Notes: generated from the letters alone by a model not told the origin. Positions 42,009 through 51,004 are shown, counted from the stretch's first letter. The stretch: DNA of 64,000 nt from Oscillospiraceae bacterium (GCA_031268095.1 JAIRXU010000056.1:1-64000); one strand, 5' to 3'. Translations and numbers: made by a program.

Positions 42009-42179
42009 TTGAGCCCGCGTACAGGCAGACCCAAAGTAGAAAAACCTAAGGCGGCGCAGTACAACGTACGGTTAGACGCTGATACAGAGCGTCAGCTTTC
42101 GGAGTATTGCACAGAGCACGGCATAACCCGCGCCGAGGCTATCCGTCAAGGGCTTCTTCTACTTCTTGGGAAAAAATGA
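42009..42179 (+). CDS. Ribbon-helix-helix (CopG-like) repressor
   Basis: A 56-residue protein starting with TTG (L-SPRTGRPKVEKP), easily missed because it is short and lacks ATG. GAGGTGAT lies three to six bases upstream. The sequence AQYNVRLDADTERQLSEYC gives the RHH beta strand and first helix; GITRAEAIRQGLLLLL is the second helix. It is a DNA-binding dimer of the CopG/Arc class and should bind the TGCGTCGCA palindromes over its own promoter. Its stop overlaps an ATG (42176) in another frame. Confidence 0.8.
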   Translation: MSPRTGRPKVEKPKAAQYNVRLDADTERQLSEYCTEHGITRAEAIRQGLLLLLGKK

Positions 42180-42316
42180 GCGAACACCCGCCCCAACCGT
42201 CCAAAGTCGAGCGAGTGTTCAAGCACCACAAGCGAAAGGTGACGCCTAATGGTAAATTGAGTATACCATACAGGCCGCGCTTTTGCAAGTGGAATTTGCG
42301 AAAGGTGGTTATTTTT

Positions 42317-42469
42317 ATGTCCAAAAGCATTCAATCCCAGATTTGGGATATTTACGTGACCCTTAGCCCCGCAGAGCGGGAAGAGGTCTTGGCGTTCTGC
42401 CGCGCCCTTCTGCACGACCGGACGAAAGCCCTCGCCATGATGGCACGGGTGAAAGGAGAAGCCGCATGA
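42317..42469 (+). CDS. Small phage protein
   Basis: A 50-residue protein (SPAEREEVLAFCRALLHDR is the clear helix) with AAAGGTGG eight bases before ATG. A longer frame from 42176 would add 47 residues and overlap the RHH stop, but has no ribosome site of its own. Unknown function; coupled to the next gene by an ATGA overlap. Confidence 0.55.
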   Translation: MSKSIQSQIWDIYVTLSPAEREEVLAFCRALLHDRTKALAMMARVKGEAA

Positions 42470-42684
42470 ACTTTTTAGAATTTGAAGCGCTGTCCGACAA
42501 CGCACGGCTTTTGGCGAACGCGGCAGACGCGGTGCACACAGCAATGACCGAATGCGGGTCTACCGCTGACACTTTTGTGGATGCGCTGCTTCTGGTCACG
42601 CAGGGTATGCGCACACATTCCAACGATCTGAAGAGATTTTTCGAAGAAAACCGCTCGCACAGGGCAACGGAGGAAACCAAATGA
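42466..42684 (+). CDS. Small phage protein
   Basis: A 72-residue helical protein (FLEFEALSDNARLLANAADAV) of unknown function; GAAAGGAGAAGCC precedes the ATG. It lies between the RHH repressor and the BRO antirepressor, with ATGA overlaps at both ends. Confidence 0.58.
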   Translation: MNFLEFEALSDNARLLANAADAVHTAMTECGSTADTFVDALLLVTQGMRTHSNDLKRFFEENRSHRATEETK

Positions 42685-43427
42685 AACTTGTGAAGTCTGA
42701 CCACTTCGGCGAAGTCGCCGTTGACGTGTACCAAGACGGCAACGAATTCTTGATGACGCGCAACCAGATTGGCGAAGGGCTTGGGTATAGTGACCCAGTT
42801 CGCGCGATCAAGGACATACATGCACGGCACAAAGACCGCCTTGATCAGTCGCAGTTTTCAAGGGTAGCGCAGATTGCGCTACCCTCTGGCGGGAAGCAAA
42901 AATGCACTGTCTACACCCGCAAGGGCGTTATGGAAATCTGCCGTTGGAGCCAGCAACCCAACGCGAACGCATTCATGGACTGGTGCTGGGAACTGATTGA
43001 CAGCCTCATGCGCGGCGAAGCCAAAGTGGTCAGCATGACGGAATACCAGCAGATGATGGCGGCGACACGAACGGAGAATATCCGCATTCAAAAGGCACGA
43101 CTGCTGGAGCGGCTGGCTGGGCAGTATGAGGGTGAGTACAGGCAGGTGCTACATGCATATGCCGCGAAGGAACTGACTGGCGAAATGGTTCTCCCGCTGC
43201 CGGATGCGCCGCAGGAGCATGAGTACACGGCGGAACAGATGGGGGAAATCATCGGCGGCATTTCTGGTCAGATGGTGGGGCGTATCGCCAACCAACACGG
43301 ATTGAAGGTTGAGCAATACGGTCGTTTCTGCGTGGACAAAGCCCGGCACAGCCAGAAAGAAGTTAAGTCCTTCCGCTATAACGACGCGGCGATCCCTGCG
43401 TTTAAGCAGATTTTGGGGATAGCATAG
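42681..43427 (+). CDS. BRO-N domain phage antirepressor
   Basis: A 248-residue protein. The N-terminal BRO/Bro-N domain (about 8-110) has VAVDVYQDGNEFLMTRNQIGEGLGY-type strands, a DRLDQSQFS helix, and YTRKGVMEICRWS. A helical middle follows and a C-terminal domain (about 175-248: YTAEQMGEIIGGISGQMVGRIA) reads like a helix-turn-helix. Third antirepressor-like gene in this phage; here it precedes the terminase, so it may tune late expression. Confidence 0.87.
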   Translation: MKLVKSDHFGEVAVDVYQDGNEFLMTRNQIGEGLGYSDPVRAIKDIHARHKDRLDQSQFSRVAQIALPSGGKQKCTVYTRKGVMEICRWSQQPNANAFMDWCWELIDSLMRGEAKVVSMTEYQQMMAATRTENIRIQKARLLERLAGQYEGEYRQVLHAYAAKELTGEMVLPLPDAPQEHEYTAEQMGEIIGGISGQMVGRIANQHGLKVEQYGRFCVDKARHSQKEVKSFRYNDAAIPAFKQILGIA

Positions 43428-43437
43428 CAGCGAACAG

Positions 43438-43467
43438 ACCCGTCTTGCGAAAGCAGGGCGGGTTTTA
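43438..43467 (+). terminator. Terminator before the terminase genes
   Basis: An 11-bp fully paired stem (ACCCGTCTTGC with GCAGGGCGGGT, G-T pairs included), loop GAAA, then TTTT. It is repeated almost exactly at 60559, another junction between modules. Confidence 0.7.
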
Positions 43468-43487
43468 TCATGGGGCAGGTGGTAAGC

Positions 43488-43907
43488 ATGGCAAAGGGAA
43501 AGTACGAAAAGTGGGAAACCGAAGAGGGGTTTATCCTGTTGCAGGGCTGGGCACGCGACGGGCTTTCCAACGAGCAGATAGCCCAAAACATGGGCATAGC
43601 AGCGGCAACGCTGTATAGCTGGCGTGAAGGTCATCCAGAGATTCTGGAGGCTATAAAAAAGGGCAAGGAAGTCGCGGATTACGAAATGGAGAACGCCCTG
43701 TATGAGAAGGGCATCCGCGGCGACGTGGCTGCCCAGATTTTCTGGCTGACCAACCGCCGCCCGGAAAAGTGGCAGAACCGGCAGCGCATGGATGCGAAAG
43801 CGGTGATAGAGGCGCAGGCGTCGCTGGCTGTGCGGTCAGACCCATATGAGGAGTTGACGTCAGATGAGCTGCGGGGCCTCCTCGCGCAAGAGCCGCCCAG
43901 CGGTTGA
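43488..43907 (+). CDS. Terminase small subunit
   Basis: A 139-residue DNA-recognition subunit of the packaging motor. It has an N-terminal helix-turn-helix (GLSNEQIAQNMGIAAATLYSW), a KGKEVADYEMENALYEKGIRGD helical core and FWLTNRRPEKW, characteristic of small terminases. The start at 43488 has CAGGTGGTAAGC upstream. It overlaps TerL by 44 bases. Confidence 0.87.
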   Translation: MAKGKYEKWETEEGFILLQGWARDGLSNEQIAQNMGIAAATLYSWREGHPEILEAIKKGKEVADYEMENALYEKGIRGDVAAQIFWLTNRRPEKWQNRQRMDAKAVIEAQASLAVRSDPYEELTSDELRGLLAQEPPSG

Positions 43908-45306
43908 TTACGCACATGTCCGCCAAGTGCTGGCTCGCCGCCATTTGGCGGACTTTGCATTGTACACCCACCCGACTTATTACATGAACTGGCATCACCG
44001 TCTGCTGTGCGATTATCTGGACCGCTTTGTAGCGGGAGACATCGACCGACTGATGGTCAGTATGCCGCCGCGGCACGGCAAGAGTGAGTTGGTGAGCCGC
44101 AAGCTTCCAGCGTTCATTTTCGGGCGACTGCCGGACAGCCACATCATCGCCACCAGCTATAGCGCCGACTTGGCGCAGCGGATGAACCGCGACGTGCAGC
44201 GGATTATGGACAGCGACGCCTATGCCGAGCTGTTCCCGGATTCAACGCTGTTCGGCAAGAACATCCGCACAATAGCGGACGGTAGCTACCTGCGCAACAG
44301 CGACATCTTCGAGATTGTCGGTCACCGAGGGGACTACCGCAGCGCGGGCGTTGGCGGCGGTATCACCGGCATGGGGGCTGACTTTGCTATTATCGATGAC
44401 CCCATCAAAAACCGACAGGACGCCAATAGCCCGACCATGCGCAACGCCGTGTGGGAGTGGTACACGTCGACGCTTTACACTCGACTGGAAAAAGACGCCC
44501 GCGTCCTGCTGACTATGACGCGCTGGCACGAAGACGACCTTGCGGGGCGGCTACTCCAGCAGGCCAGTGAAGACAACTGGACGGTTCTGTCCCTGCCCGC
44601 CGTGCGGGAACCAGGGGAATGCGCATATGACCCCCGGCAGGAAGGCACGGCACTTTGGCAGGAGAAATACAACGAGACCCGGCTGGATCGCATCAAGACG
44701 ACCGTCGGCTCTTACGACTGGGCGGCACTCTACCAGCAGCACCCAAGTCCCGGCGAGGGCGGTCTGTTCAAGCGGGATTGGTGGCGGCGATGGAAAGAGC
44801 TGCCCGATGATCTGTTTGACTTCACGCAGTCCTGGGACTGCACATTCAAGGACAGCGACAGCAGTGACTACGTGGTGGGGCAGATGTGGGCGCGTAGCAA
44901 AAGCGCCCCGGCAAAGCGTTTCCTGCTTGACCAAGTGCGGGGACGCATGAACTTTACCGCCACCATGCAAGCTATGCGGGACATGAAAGCCAAGTGGCCG
45001 CAAGCGGAACGCATTCTTGTGGAGGATAAAGCCAACGGCTCTGCTATCATTGAGGTGCTGTCACGGGAGATCCCCGGCATTATCGCCGTCAACCCCGAAG
45101 GCGGCAAAGTGGTACGCGCCAACGCCGTGACCGCTTGCGTTGAGGCGGGTAATGTTTACGTTCCCGAACACGCTGACTGGGTCGGCGACTTTGTGGAAGA
45201 GTTCTCCGCCTTCCCCAACGGCAGCCATGACGACCAAGTGGATGCCATGACCCAGGCGAACGCGTACTATAACCAGAGCGGGAATAACTGGAATTTCCAA
45301 TTTTAA
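43864..45306 (+). CDS. Terminase large subunit
   Basis: A 480-residue packaging ATPase and nuclease. Walker A is MPPRHGKSE (Lys73), Walker B is DFAIIDDPI, a coupling TMTRWHEDD motif follows, and the C-terminal RNase H-like nuclease has QSWDCTFKD, VEDKANG and HDDQVDAM. Length and all motifs are regular. Reads from within terS without its own clear ribosome site, so it is coupled. Confidence 0.95.
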   Translation: MSCGASSRKSRPAVDYAHVRQVLARRHLADFALYTHPTYYMNWHHRLLCDYLDRFVAGDIDRLMVSMPPRHGKSELVSRKLPAFIFGRLPDSHIIATSYSADLAQRMNRDVQRIMDSDAYAELFPDSTLFGKNIRTIADGSYLRNSDIFEIVGHRGDYRSAGVGGGITGMGADFAIIDDPIKNRQDANSPTMRNAVWEWYTSTLYTRLEKDARVLLTMTRWHEDDLAGRLLQQASEDNWTVLSLPAVREPGECAYDPRQEGTALWQEKYNETRLDRIKTTVGSYDWAALYQQHPSPGEGGLFKRDWWRRWKELPDDLFDFTQSWDCTFKDSDSSDYVVGQMWARSKSAPAKRFLLDQVRGRMNFTATMQAMRDMKAKWPQAERILVEDKANGSAIIEVLSREIPGIIAVNPEGGKVVRANAVTACVEAGNVYVPEHADWVGDFVEEFSAFPNGSHDDQVDAMTQANAYYNQSGNNWNFQF

Positions 45307-45323
45307 CGAAAGGCGGCGATGGA

Positions 45324-47525
45324 ATGGCGGTGAGCCGAAAGAGGCGTCTGCAAAGCGATGAATACCGACGGCGGGAAAACAGCATGGTGTCCCGCTGGAC
45401 GCACCCGCCGGAACGCAATACGGCGGAATTCATTGGCGCGTTTCGCACTAGCCCGCGCCTGGCGGTGGTGGATCGAATATCCACCGACCTTTCTTTTGCG
45501 CCGGGGAAGTTATTTCGCATTCAGTCGGACGGCACGGAGACCGAGCTAACCCGGCACCCTTTCCTGGATTTCTGGGCATACCCCAATCCGCTGATGGAGT
45601 ATAGCAGCGAAGCCCTATGGCAGCTGCAGCAAATCTATCTCTTGCTGAAAGGCGAGGGATATTTTATTATCAGCTGGGATCACCAGCATCGACCGTGCGA
45701 GTTGTGGCCGGTGCCGGTGCAGTGGGTACTCAATACCCCGTATGAGGGGCAGCCGTTCTACGTCATCCGATCGCCCAACGGCACCGTGATGAACGTGAGC
45801 GTTGACGATATTTTCGTCATGAAACGGCTGAACCCACTTGACCCCTCCCTGCGCGGTTTGGGGCAGGCTGAGGCATTGGCTGATGAAATCGAGATTGACG
45901 AGTATGCCGCGAAGTTCCAAAAACGGTTCTTCTACAACGATGCCACCCCCGCAGCCATTGTTCACTTGCAGGGCGCGACCGATGAACAGGTCAAGCGGTT
46001 TCATGCGGGCTGGATGGAGCGTCTCAAAGGCGTGTTCAACAGTCACGGCTTGATCACTGTCGGCGGCAATACCACGCCCAACGTCCAGAAACTGGCGGAC
46101 AATATGCGGGACATGGATATGCTCCAGGGGCGAGCAGCGATGCACGAAGCCTGCCGCCGCCATTTTGGCGTACCGCCCGAGATCATGGGCGAGACCGCCA
46201 ATAGCAACCGCGCCACCAGCTGGAACGCGCAGATTATCTACAATCAGCAAGTGCTGACCCCCATGCTGGCGGCGCGGGAGAAGGCGATCAACCAGCAGCT
46301 GGTGGGCTGGTTCGGCGAAGATCTCGTATGGCGCTTTGACCCGTTGGTGGCCAGCAACGAGGAATTCGACAAGCAGCTGGCGATGGACTTCTGGAACGCT
46401 GGCTTGATCACCCAGAACCAGGCTCTGGAAAAAGGCGGCTTCCCCTCTATCGGCGACGCCGGAGAGGTTCGCAAGATTGCCTTCACGGATATGTTCGTGC
46501 GGGCGGGAGACGACGTGGTGAAGGTAACCACTGAAGCGGCTAATCTCCAGTTTGGCACTGAGCCACCCTTGATGGAGCCGGAGTCGGAAGACGATGACGC
46601 CATCGAAGTGGACGGCGTGCTCGTGGAGAAGTCCGCGCCCATCGTGATCCACACCAAGAACCGACAGCGTAAAGAAGTGACGCTCCAGCAGCTCCTGCGC
46701 AGCGAGCAGCAAGCGGCTAAGGAATCGCAGAGAGCATTCGAGATTGCTACTGCCCGATTCCTGCGGCAGCAGGCTGCCGACATACAGCGGGCGCTGGGCG
46801 GCGCGGGAAAATCCGACGCGGATGCCATGCGCGCACTGCAGGATTATATTTTGCCGGACGGCGGCTTTGATGTCAACCGTTGGCTTGCGCTGCCCGAAGC
46901 GGAACAGAACGCACTGTCCGCACGGTTCGCCAAAGAACTGATTGACTGGGATACCCAGAGTGCTAGGCTCGAACGGAGCTTCAAGCCCATTTGGTCGCAG
47001 GCATACAAAGCGGGCGCGAAGCAGATGCAGTCCCTGTATGGCTTGGGCGGGGTCAAGCAACCTAAGCTAAGCGTCCAGGCGCAGAAGCATGGGGCGCAGC
47101 GCGTTGTGGGCATCCAGGACGCGACGAAAGAAAAGATTGCTGCGTCTGTCGCCCGGCGTATTCGGGACGGCGGCAGTACCCGCGAGTTGGCGGACGATAT
47201 CATGAAGACGATGGACGCGCCGGAGAAGCGAGCGAATCTCATCGCACGGCAGGAGACCATGACCAGCCTTTCCAACGGTCAGTTCGACATGATGACCGCT
47301 GGCGGGGCAACCGACAAAACATGGCATCATCATAGCACAACCCCGTATGCGCGGGCTACCCATATCGCAATGAACGGGAAGACCATCGGCATCCGGGATT
47401 GGTTTGTGTTCCCCGGCGGCGTCAAGCTGCGGTTCCCGCGTGACCCGCTGGCGACCGGCGGAAAGAAAGCGGCTGGCGAGGTGATCGAGTGCCGATGCGC
47501 GGTGACCTACGATTTTGGATATTAG
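45324..47525 (+). CDS. Portal protein fused to MuF-like head protein
   Basis: A 733-residue fusion. Residues about 1-410 are an HK97-type portal (TELTRHPFLDFW, YLLLKGEGYFII, GQAEALADEIEIDE, FGVPPEIMGE), the dodecameric entry of the head. After a linker (about 420-470), residues about 500-733 are a MuF-type minor head domain (SVARRIRDGGSTRELAD, LIARQETMTSLSNGQ, HIAMNGKTIG and ECRCAVTYDF). The two usually are separate neighbouring genes; here a single frame covers both. Not a sequencing join, since no start lies between. Confidence 0.9.
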   Translation: MAVSRKRRLQSDEYRRRENSMVSRWTHPPERNTAEFIGAFRTSPRLAVVDRISTDLSFAPGKLFRIQSDGTETELTRHPFLDFWAYPNPLMEYSSEALWQLQQIYLLLKGEGYFIISWDHQHRPCELWPVPVQWVLNTPYEGQPFYVIRSPNGTVMNVSVDDIFVMKRLNPLDPSLRGLGQAEALADEIEIDEYAAKFQKRFFYNDATPAAIVHLQGATDEQVKRFHAGWMERLKGVFNSHGLITVGGNTTPNVQKLADNMRDMDMLQGRAAMHEACRRHFGVPPEIMGETANSNRATSWNAQIIYNQQVLTPMLAAREKAINQQLVGWFGEDLVWRFDPLVASNEEFDKQLAMDFWNAGLITQNQALEKGGFPSIGDAGEVRKIAFTDMFVRAGDDVVKVTTEAANLQFGTEPPLMEPESEDDDAIEVDGVLVEKSAPIVIHTKNRQRKEVTLQQLLRSEQQAAKESQRAFEIATARFLRQQAADIQRALGGAGKSDADAMRALQDYILPDGGFDVNRWLALPEAEQNALSARFAKELIDWDTQSARLERSFKPIWSQAYKAGAKQMQSLYGLGGVKQPKLSVQAQKHGAQRVVGIQDATKEKIAASVARRIRDGGSTRELADDIMKTMDAPEKRANLIARQETMTSLSNGQFDMMTAGGATDKTWHHHSTTPYARATHIAMNGKTIGIRDWFVFPGGVKLRFPRDPLATGGKKAAGEVIECRCAVTYDFGY

Positions 47526-47537
47526 GAGGTGAACAGG

Positions 47538-48236
47538 ATGGCAAAGGAAACCAAGCGATTTCAATTCAAGCTGGACGAAGACCAGCCACAGGCAGAAGCT
47601 GGGGTATTTGCTGGGTACGGCGCAGTCTTCGGCAACGTGGACAGCGGCGGGGATGTGATTGAGCCGGGGGCGTTTACCGAGACATTGAAAGACCCCAGCC
47701 GCGTCAAGATCCTCGCGCTGCATAGCGATACCTGGCTCCCCATCGGCGTCCCTATCGAACTGTTCGAGGACGAGCGCGGCTTGCGCATTGTTGCCAAGAT
47801 CAGCGATACGGCGCTGGGTCGGGATGTGCGGGTGCTGCTGCGGGACGGCGTACTCAACGAACTATCTATCGGCTACGAACCCGTGGTCTGGGAGATCGAT
47901 GAGTGTGGCGTCCGCCACTTGAAGCAGGTCACGCTTTGGGAGGTGTCCGTCGTCACTTGGGCAATGAACGACCAAGCGGTGATCAGCGACTACAAGGCTC
48001 TGGCTGACGACACACGGCGCGACATGAAAGAAGGGCGGAAGATCAGCGGTAAGCGGATCACCGCACTCAAAGAAGCCAGCGTCGCCATGAAGACTGCCGC
48101 GAAGACCATCGACGCGCTGGTAAAAGAGGCAGAGGGCGAAGGCGGCAAGGCGAGGCAGCCCCCCAGACAGGCAGTGAAGCACCGAACTACTTCGGTGCTT
48201 TTGCAATCCCCCGCACAGATTGAAGTCTATTTATAA
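47538..48236 (+). CDS. HK97-type prohead protease
   Basis: A 232-residue maturation protease. It has FAGYGAVFGNVDSGGDVIEPGAF, ALHSDTWLPIG (catalytic His), LNELSIGYEP (catalytic Ser) and EVSVVTWAMN. The ATG at 47538 follows AGGAGGTGAACAGG. Residues beyond about 205 are odd (a basic, Pro-rich tail) and include a perfect hairpin in the DNA. It would cut the capsid's N-terminal scaffold domain. Confidence 0.9.
   Translation: MAKETKRFQFKLDEDQPQAEAGVFAGYGAVFGNVDSGGDVIEPGAFTETLKDPSRVKILALHSDTWLPIGVPIELFEDERGLRIVAKISDTALGRDVRVLLRDGVLNELSIGYEPVVWEIDECGVRHLKQVTLWEVSVVTWAMNDQAVISDYKALADDTRRDMKEGRKISGKRITALKEASVAMKTAAKTIDALVKEAEGEGGKARQPPRQAVKHRTTSVLLQSPAQIEVYL
48177..48202 (+). terminator. Terminator-like hairpin inside the protease gene end
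   Basis: AAGCACCGAA and TTCGGTGCTT form a 10-bp perfect stem with loop CTAC, followed by TTTG. It sits in the last 60 bases of the protease frame and 50 bases before the capsid gene, so it may reduce or process the mRNA at this point. Confidence 0.5.
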
Positions 48237-48251
48237 AACAAGGAGGTTCCT

Positions 48252-49811
48252 ATGGCAAAGAAAAAAGCCCGCAAGGGCGTCAAGACCGATGTAACTGAAC
48301 TGGCCACCGTGCTGGCCGATGAACTGGAAAAGCGCAAGAGCCGCAAGGAGGATGACGAGGACGTCGCCAGCGAAATCCCTGCGGGTTTGGTTGACGTACT
48401 CGAAGAGGCGATCACTATCGCCGACGAGAAACGCAAAGCCCGCAAGGAGGCGGACGGCGAGGACGCCGACCTCACCCCCGACGACATGTTGGAAATCGCG
48501 GAAGAAGTCGCTGCCTTGATCGACGAGGACAAGGCAGAGGAAGAGGAAGACGAGGAAAAGGGTGACGACCCGGAGGTAGAGGAAGAAGAGCCGAAAGGCA
48601 AGGGCAAGGCGGCTTCGGGCAAGCGCACCGCGAAGCACCAGCGTCCGCCCGCACCCGCGCAGCGGAAGTACTCTGATATCTACCTGGGCGGCCCCCGTGG
48701 CGCAACTCCCGGCACGGACTTCAAGAGCCGCGCCGCCGCACTCACTGGCGCAAAGAAAAAGTCTTTCGTCTACGAGGGCTTTGGTCGTGCAGTGAAGTGC
48801 TTGAGCAGCTTCGCGAATGGAGACCCCGAACAGGCGTCCTACTTCGCAGAGAAAACATTTGGCGATGATGCCCTTGCCCGCGCATTTAAGGCGCAGACCG
48901 CAACCGTGCCGAGCGGCGGCGGTTACTTAATCCCGGAGGAATACAGCACGGAAATCATTGAATTGCTGTATGCCCAAACAGTGATCAGTGATCTGGGTGC
49001 ACGGCGCATCGCGATGGACAGCGGCAGCATCAATATGCCCCGCATGACCGCAGGCGTCCCGGGGACGTGGATCGGTGAAGACCGCGACATCCCCGAAAGC
49101 AAGGCAAAGTACGGCAACTTGAAGCTGACCGCCAAGAAGCTGGGGACCATCGTCCCGCTGAGCAACGACCTGCTGCGCAGCACTCACTACACCACCGACC
49201 AGATGGTGGGCAGCGATATGACCCGCCGCATGGCTCTGGCGATTGACCAAGCCGCGCTTTATGGTACTGGCGGCGAGTTCCAGCCAATGGGACTGGCAAA
49301 CATGAAGGGCGTGACTGCGGTCAGCGCAAGCAGTCTGGCGGCGGACTACGCCAGCGGCGGCGTTCTGACCTCCAGCTTTCCTGCCTTCGTAGAAGGCGCG
49401 GTACTTGACAAGAACGTCGATGAAAGCAACATGGGCTGGGCGTTCAACGCGCGGACGGAATTTTTCTTCAAGAACATCAAGTCCGCCACCGGCGAATTCA
49501 TCTTCCTCGACGAGATGAACACGGGTCGCTTCATGGGCTATCCGTACCGCCGCTCCAGCCTCATCCCCACCGCGAGCAACAAGACCGGCGTTTTCTTCGG
49601 CAACTGGGGCGATATGATCATCGCCGAACAAGGCAGTCTGATGGTGGAGACGTCTCGCGAGGCGAGCTACTACACCGATGACGGCAAGCAGGTGTCGGCG
49701 TTCAGCCGCGATGAAACATTGATCCGCGCCATCCAGCTCGTGGACGTCGGCGTTCGTCATGTGGAATCCTTCCACTACACGAAGGACGTCGTCGTGCCGG
49801 GTCTGGCATAA
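48252..49811 (+). CDS. HK97-type major capsid protein with scaffold domain
   Basis: A 519-residue precursor. The first ~140 residues are a charged, Glu/Lys-rich helical delta (scaffold) domain; the rest is the HK97 fold: VPSGGGYLIPEEYS, the MPRMTAGVPGTWIGED strand, KKLGTIVPLSNDLLR, QAALYGTGGEFQPMGL and the C-terminal strands. The protease upstream should remove the scaffold, leaving about 375 residues. AAGGAGG is seven bases before the ATG. Confidence 0.93.
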   Translation: MAKKKARKGVKTDVTELATVLADELEKRKSRKEDDEDVASEIPAGLVDVLEEAITIADEKRKARKEADGEDADLTPDDMLEIAEEVAALIDEDKAEEEEDEEKGDDPEVEEEEPKGKGKAASGKRTAKHQRPPAPAQRKYSDIYLGGPRGATPGTDFKSRAAALTGAKKKSFVYEGFGRAVKCLSSFANGDPEQASYFAEKTFGDDALARAFKAQTATVPSGGGYLIPEEYSTEIIELLYAQTVISDLGARRIAMDSGSINMPRMTAGVPGTWIGEDRDIPESKAKYGNLKLTAKKLGTIVPLSNDLLRSTHYTTDQMVGSDMTRRMALAIDQAALYGTGGEFQPMGLANMKGVTAVSASSLAADYASGGVLTSSFPAFVEGAVLDKNVDESNMGWAFNARTEFFFKNIKSATGEFIFLDEMNTGRFMGYPYRRSSLIPTASNKTGVFFGNWGDMIIAEQGSLMVETSREASYYTDDGKQVSAFSRDETLIRAIQLVDVGVRHVESFHYTKDVVVPGLA

Positions 49812-49826
49812 GAAAGGAGCAACAGC

Positions 49827-50186
49827 ATGAAACGTGAACTTCTGGAAAATGTCAAAGTACTGCCCGTGACCAGCGGCAGCACCGTTATCGACCGCGCCGG
49901 GTTTCTATCCGCCGTGCTGGGCGTAACCGCTACGGGTGCGACCACCGTCACCGTGGCGCACTGCGACACCGAAGACGGTACCTTTGAACCCGTCAAGGAT
50001 ACTCGACTGTTCGGCGATGGGACGAAGGTTGCAGACGACGGCAGCGTGAGTGCGGTCATCCCCACCGAGGCGGACGACCTGCTCAACGTGGGCATTGACT
50101 TGGTGGGCTGCAAGCAGTTCATTCAGTTCACTGCCGCCGGTGCCTTCGCGCTGGCTCTGGGCGACAGCATCGCCCAGCCGGTCTAA
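49827..50186 (+). CDS. Probable capsid-associated / decoration protein
   Basis: A 119-residue protein directly after the capsid gene (15-base gap, AAAGGAGC). It is beta-rich (VTATGATTVTVAHCDTEDG) with a repeating strand pattern, as in capsid cement or head-fibre proteins. The assignment is by position and composition; I do not recognise a named family. Confidence 0.6.
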   Translation: MKRELLENVKVLPVTSGSTVIDRAGFLSAVLGVTATGATTVTVAHCDTEDGTFEPVKDTRLFGDGTKVADDGSVSAVIPTEADDLLNVGIDLVGCKQFIQFTAAGAFALALGDSIAQPV

Positions 50187-50199
50187 GGAGGGCAGACGG

Positions 50200-50334
50200 A
50201 TGATTCAAGTTTACAAAGGCGAGAACAAACGTCGGACCCCGAAAACCGCCGACAAAGGCGGTGCGGCAAAGCCTCCCAAAACACCAGCCAGCCCCCAAAA
50301 GCCGCCCGAAAGCGGCGACCAGAAAAAGGAGTAG
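50200..50334 (+). CDS. Small Lys/Pro-rich phage protein
   Basis: A 44-residue protein with a basic, Pro/Lys-rich tail (KTPASPQKPPESGDQKKE). AAGGAGGGCAG precedes the ATG. Such short proteins occur between capsid and connector in related phages; unknown function. Confidence 0.5.
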   Translation: MIQVYKGENKRRTPKTADKGGAAKPPKTPASPQKPPESGDQKKE

Positions 50335-50340
50335 TACGCT

Positions 50341-50994
50341 ATGAACGCTTGCCCGCTGGCTATCCCACTGGCGGATAACGCCTTGACCACACTTGCAGAT
50401 GTGAAGGTGATGCTGGGCATTGACCTAGCAAGCGTAGACGCCATGCGCGACGCGCGGCTGACCCATCTGATCAATTACGTTTCGGCGTGGGTGGAGCAGA
50501 CCACAGGACGAAAGCTGCGGCGGCAGGTGTATACGCACTTCTTTAATGCGGCGGGTGGGCAAGAACTTGTCATGCTACAGTGGCCAATCGTCAAAGTGCT
50601 GTATATCAAAATGGACGGCGAGAAAATCCCGCCGGACAGATATGACTATGCACAAACGGGCTACCTCGGCGTGATCTACAAAGACGATGGCTGGCCGCTC
50701 CAAGGCTATCGGAGCGGCCTAGCCTACGACATTGTAGCACCGAAGCGGAACATTGAAGTGAAATACACGGCGGGCTATGTGCTTCCAAAGGACGCGCACC
50801 CGCCGCGTGATCCCTGCACGCTGCCTGCGGATCTGCTGGGCGTCGTCTGGCAAGCCATCCAACAGGAATGGGTGCTGCAGCAAAGCGGCGCGGCGGGGCT
50901 TTCGGCGTTCAGTATTTCGGATGTTTCGTGGACGTTCGACAAGACCCCGAACGAGAGCTGGATGAAAACTTTGGGTTCCTATACCCGATTGTGA
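50341..50994 (+). CDS. Head-tail connector, gp6-like
   Basis: A 217-residue connector. TLADVKVMLGID, HLINYVSAWVEQTTGRKL and the late helix DLLGVVWQAIQQEW match HK97 gp6/YqbG-type head-completion proteins; the middle has the expected strand-rich insertion. AAAAAGGAG precedes it by seven bases. Confidence 0.83.
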   Translation: MNACPLAIPLADNALTTLADVKVMLGIDLASVDAMRDARLTHLINYVSAWVEQTTGRKLRRQVYTHFFNAAGGQELVMLQWPIVKVLYIKMDGEKIPPDRYDYAQTGYLGVIYKDDGWPLQGYRSGLAYDIVAPKRNIEVKYTAGYVLPKDAHPPRDPCTLPADLLGVVWQAIQQEWVLQQSGAAGLSAFSISDVSWTFDKTPNESWMKTLGSYTRL

Positions 50995-51004
50995 GGTGGA
51001 GGTT

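Noticed and set aside
42176..42316. Upstream extension of the small gene at 42317 from the ATGA overlap
   Set aside because: There is no ribosome site for 42176, whereas AAAGGTGG sits eight bases before 42317.
45615..47060. A 481-codon minus-strand frame opposite the portal gene
   Set aside because: Antisense shadow: no ribosome site or motif, and it lies wholly inside the portal-MuF gene.
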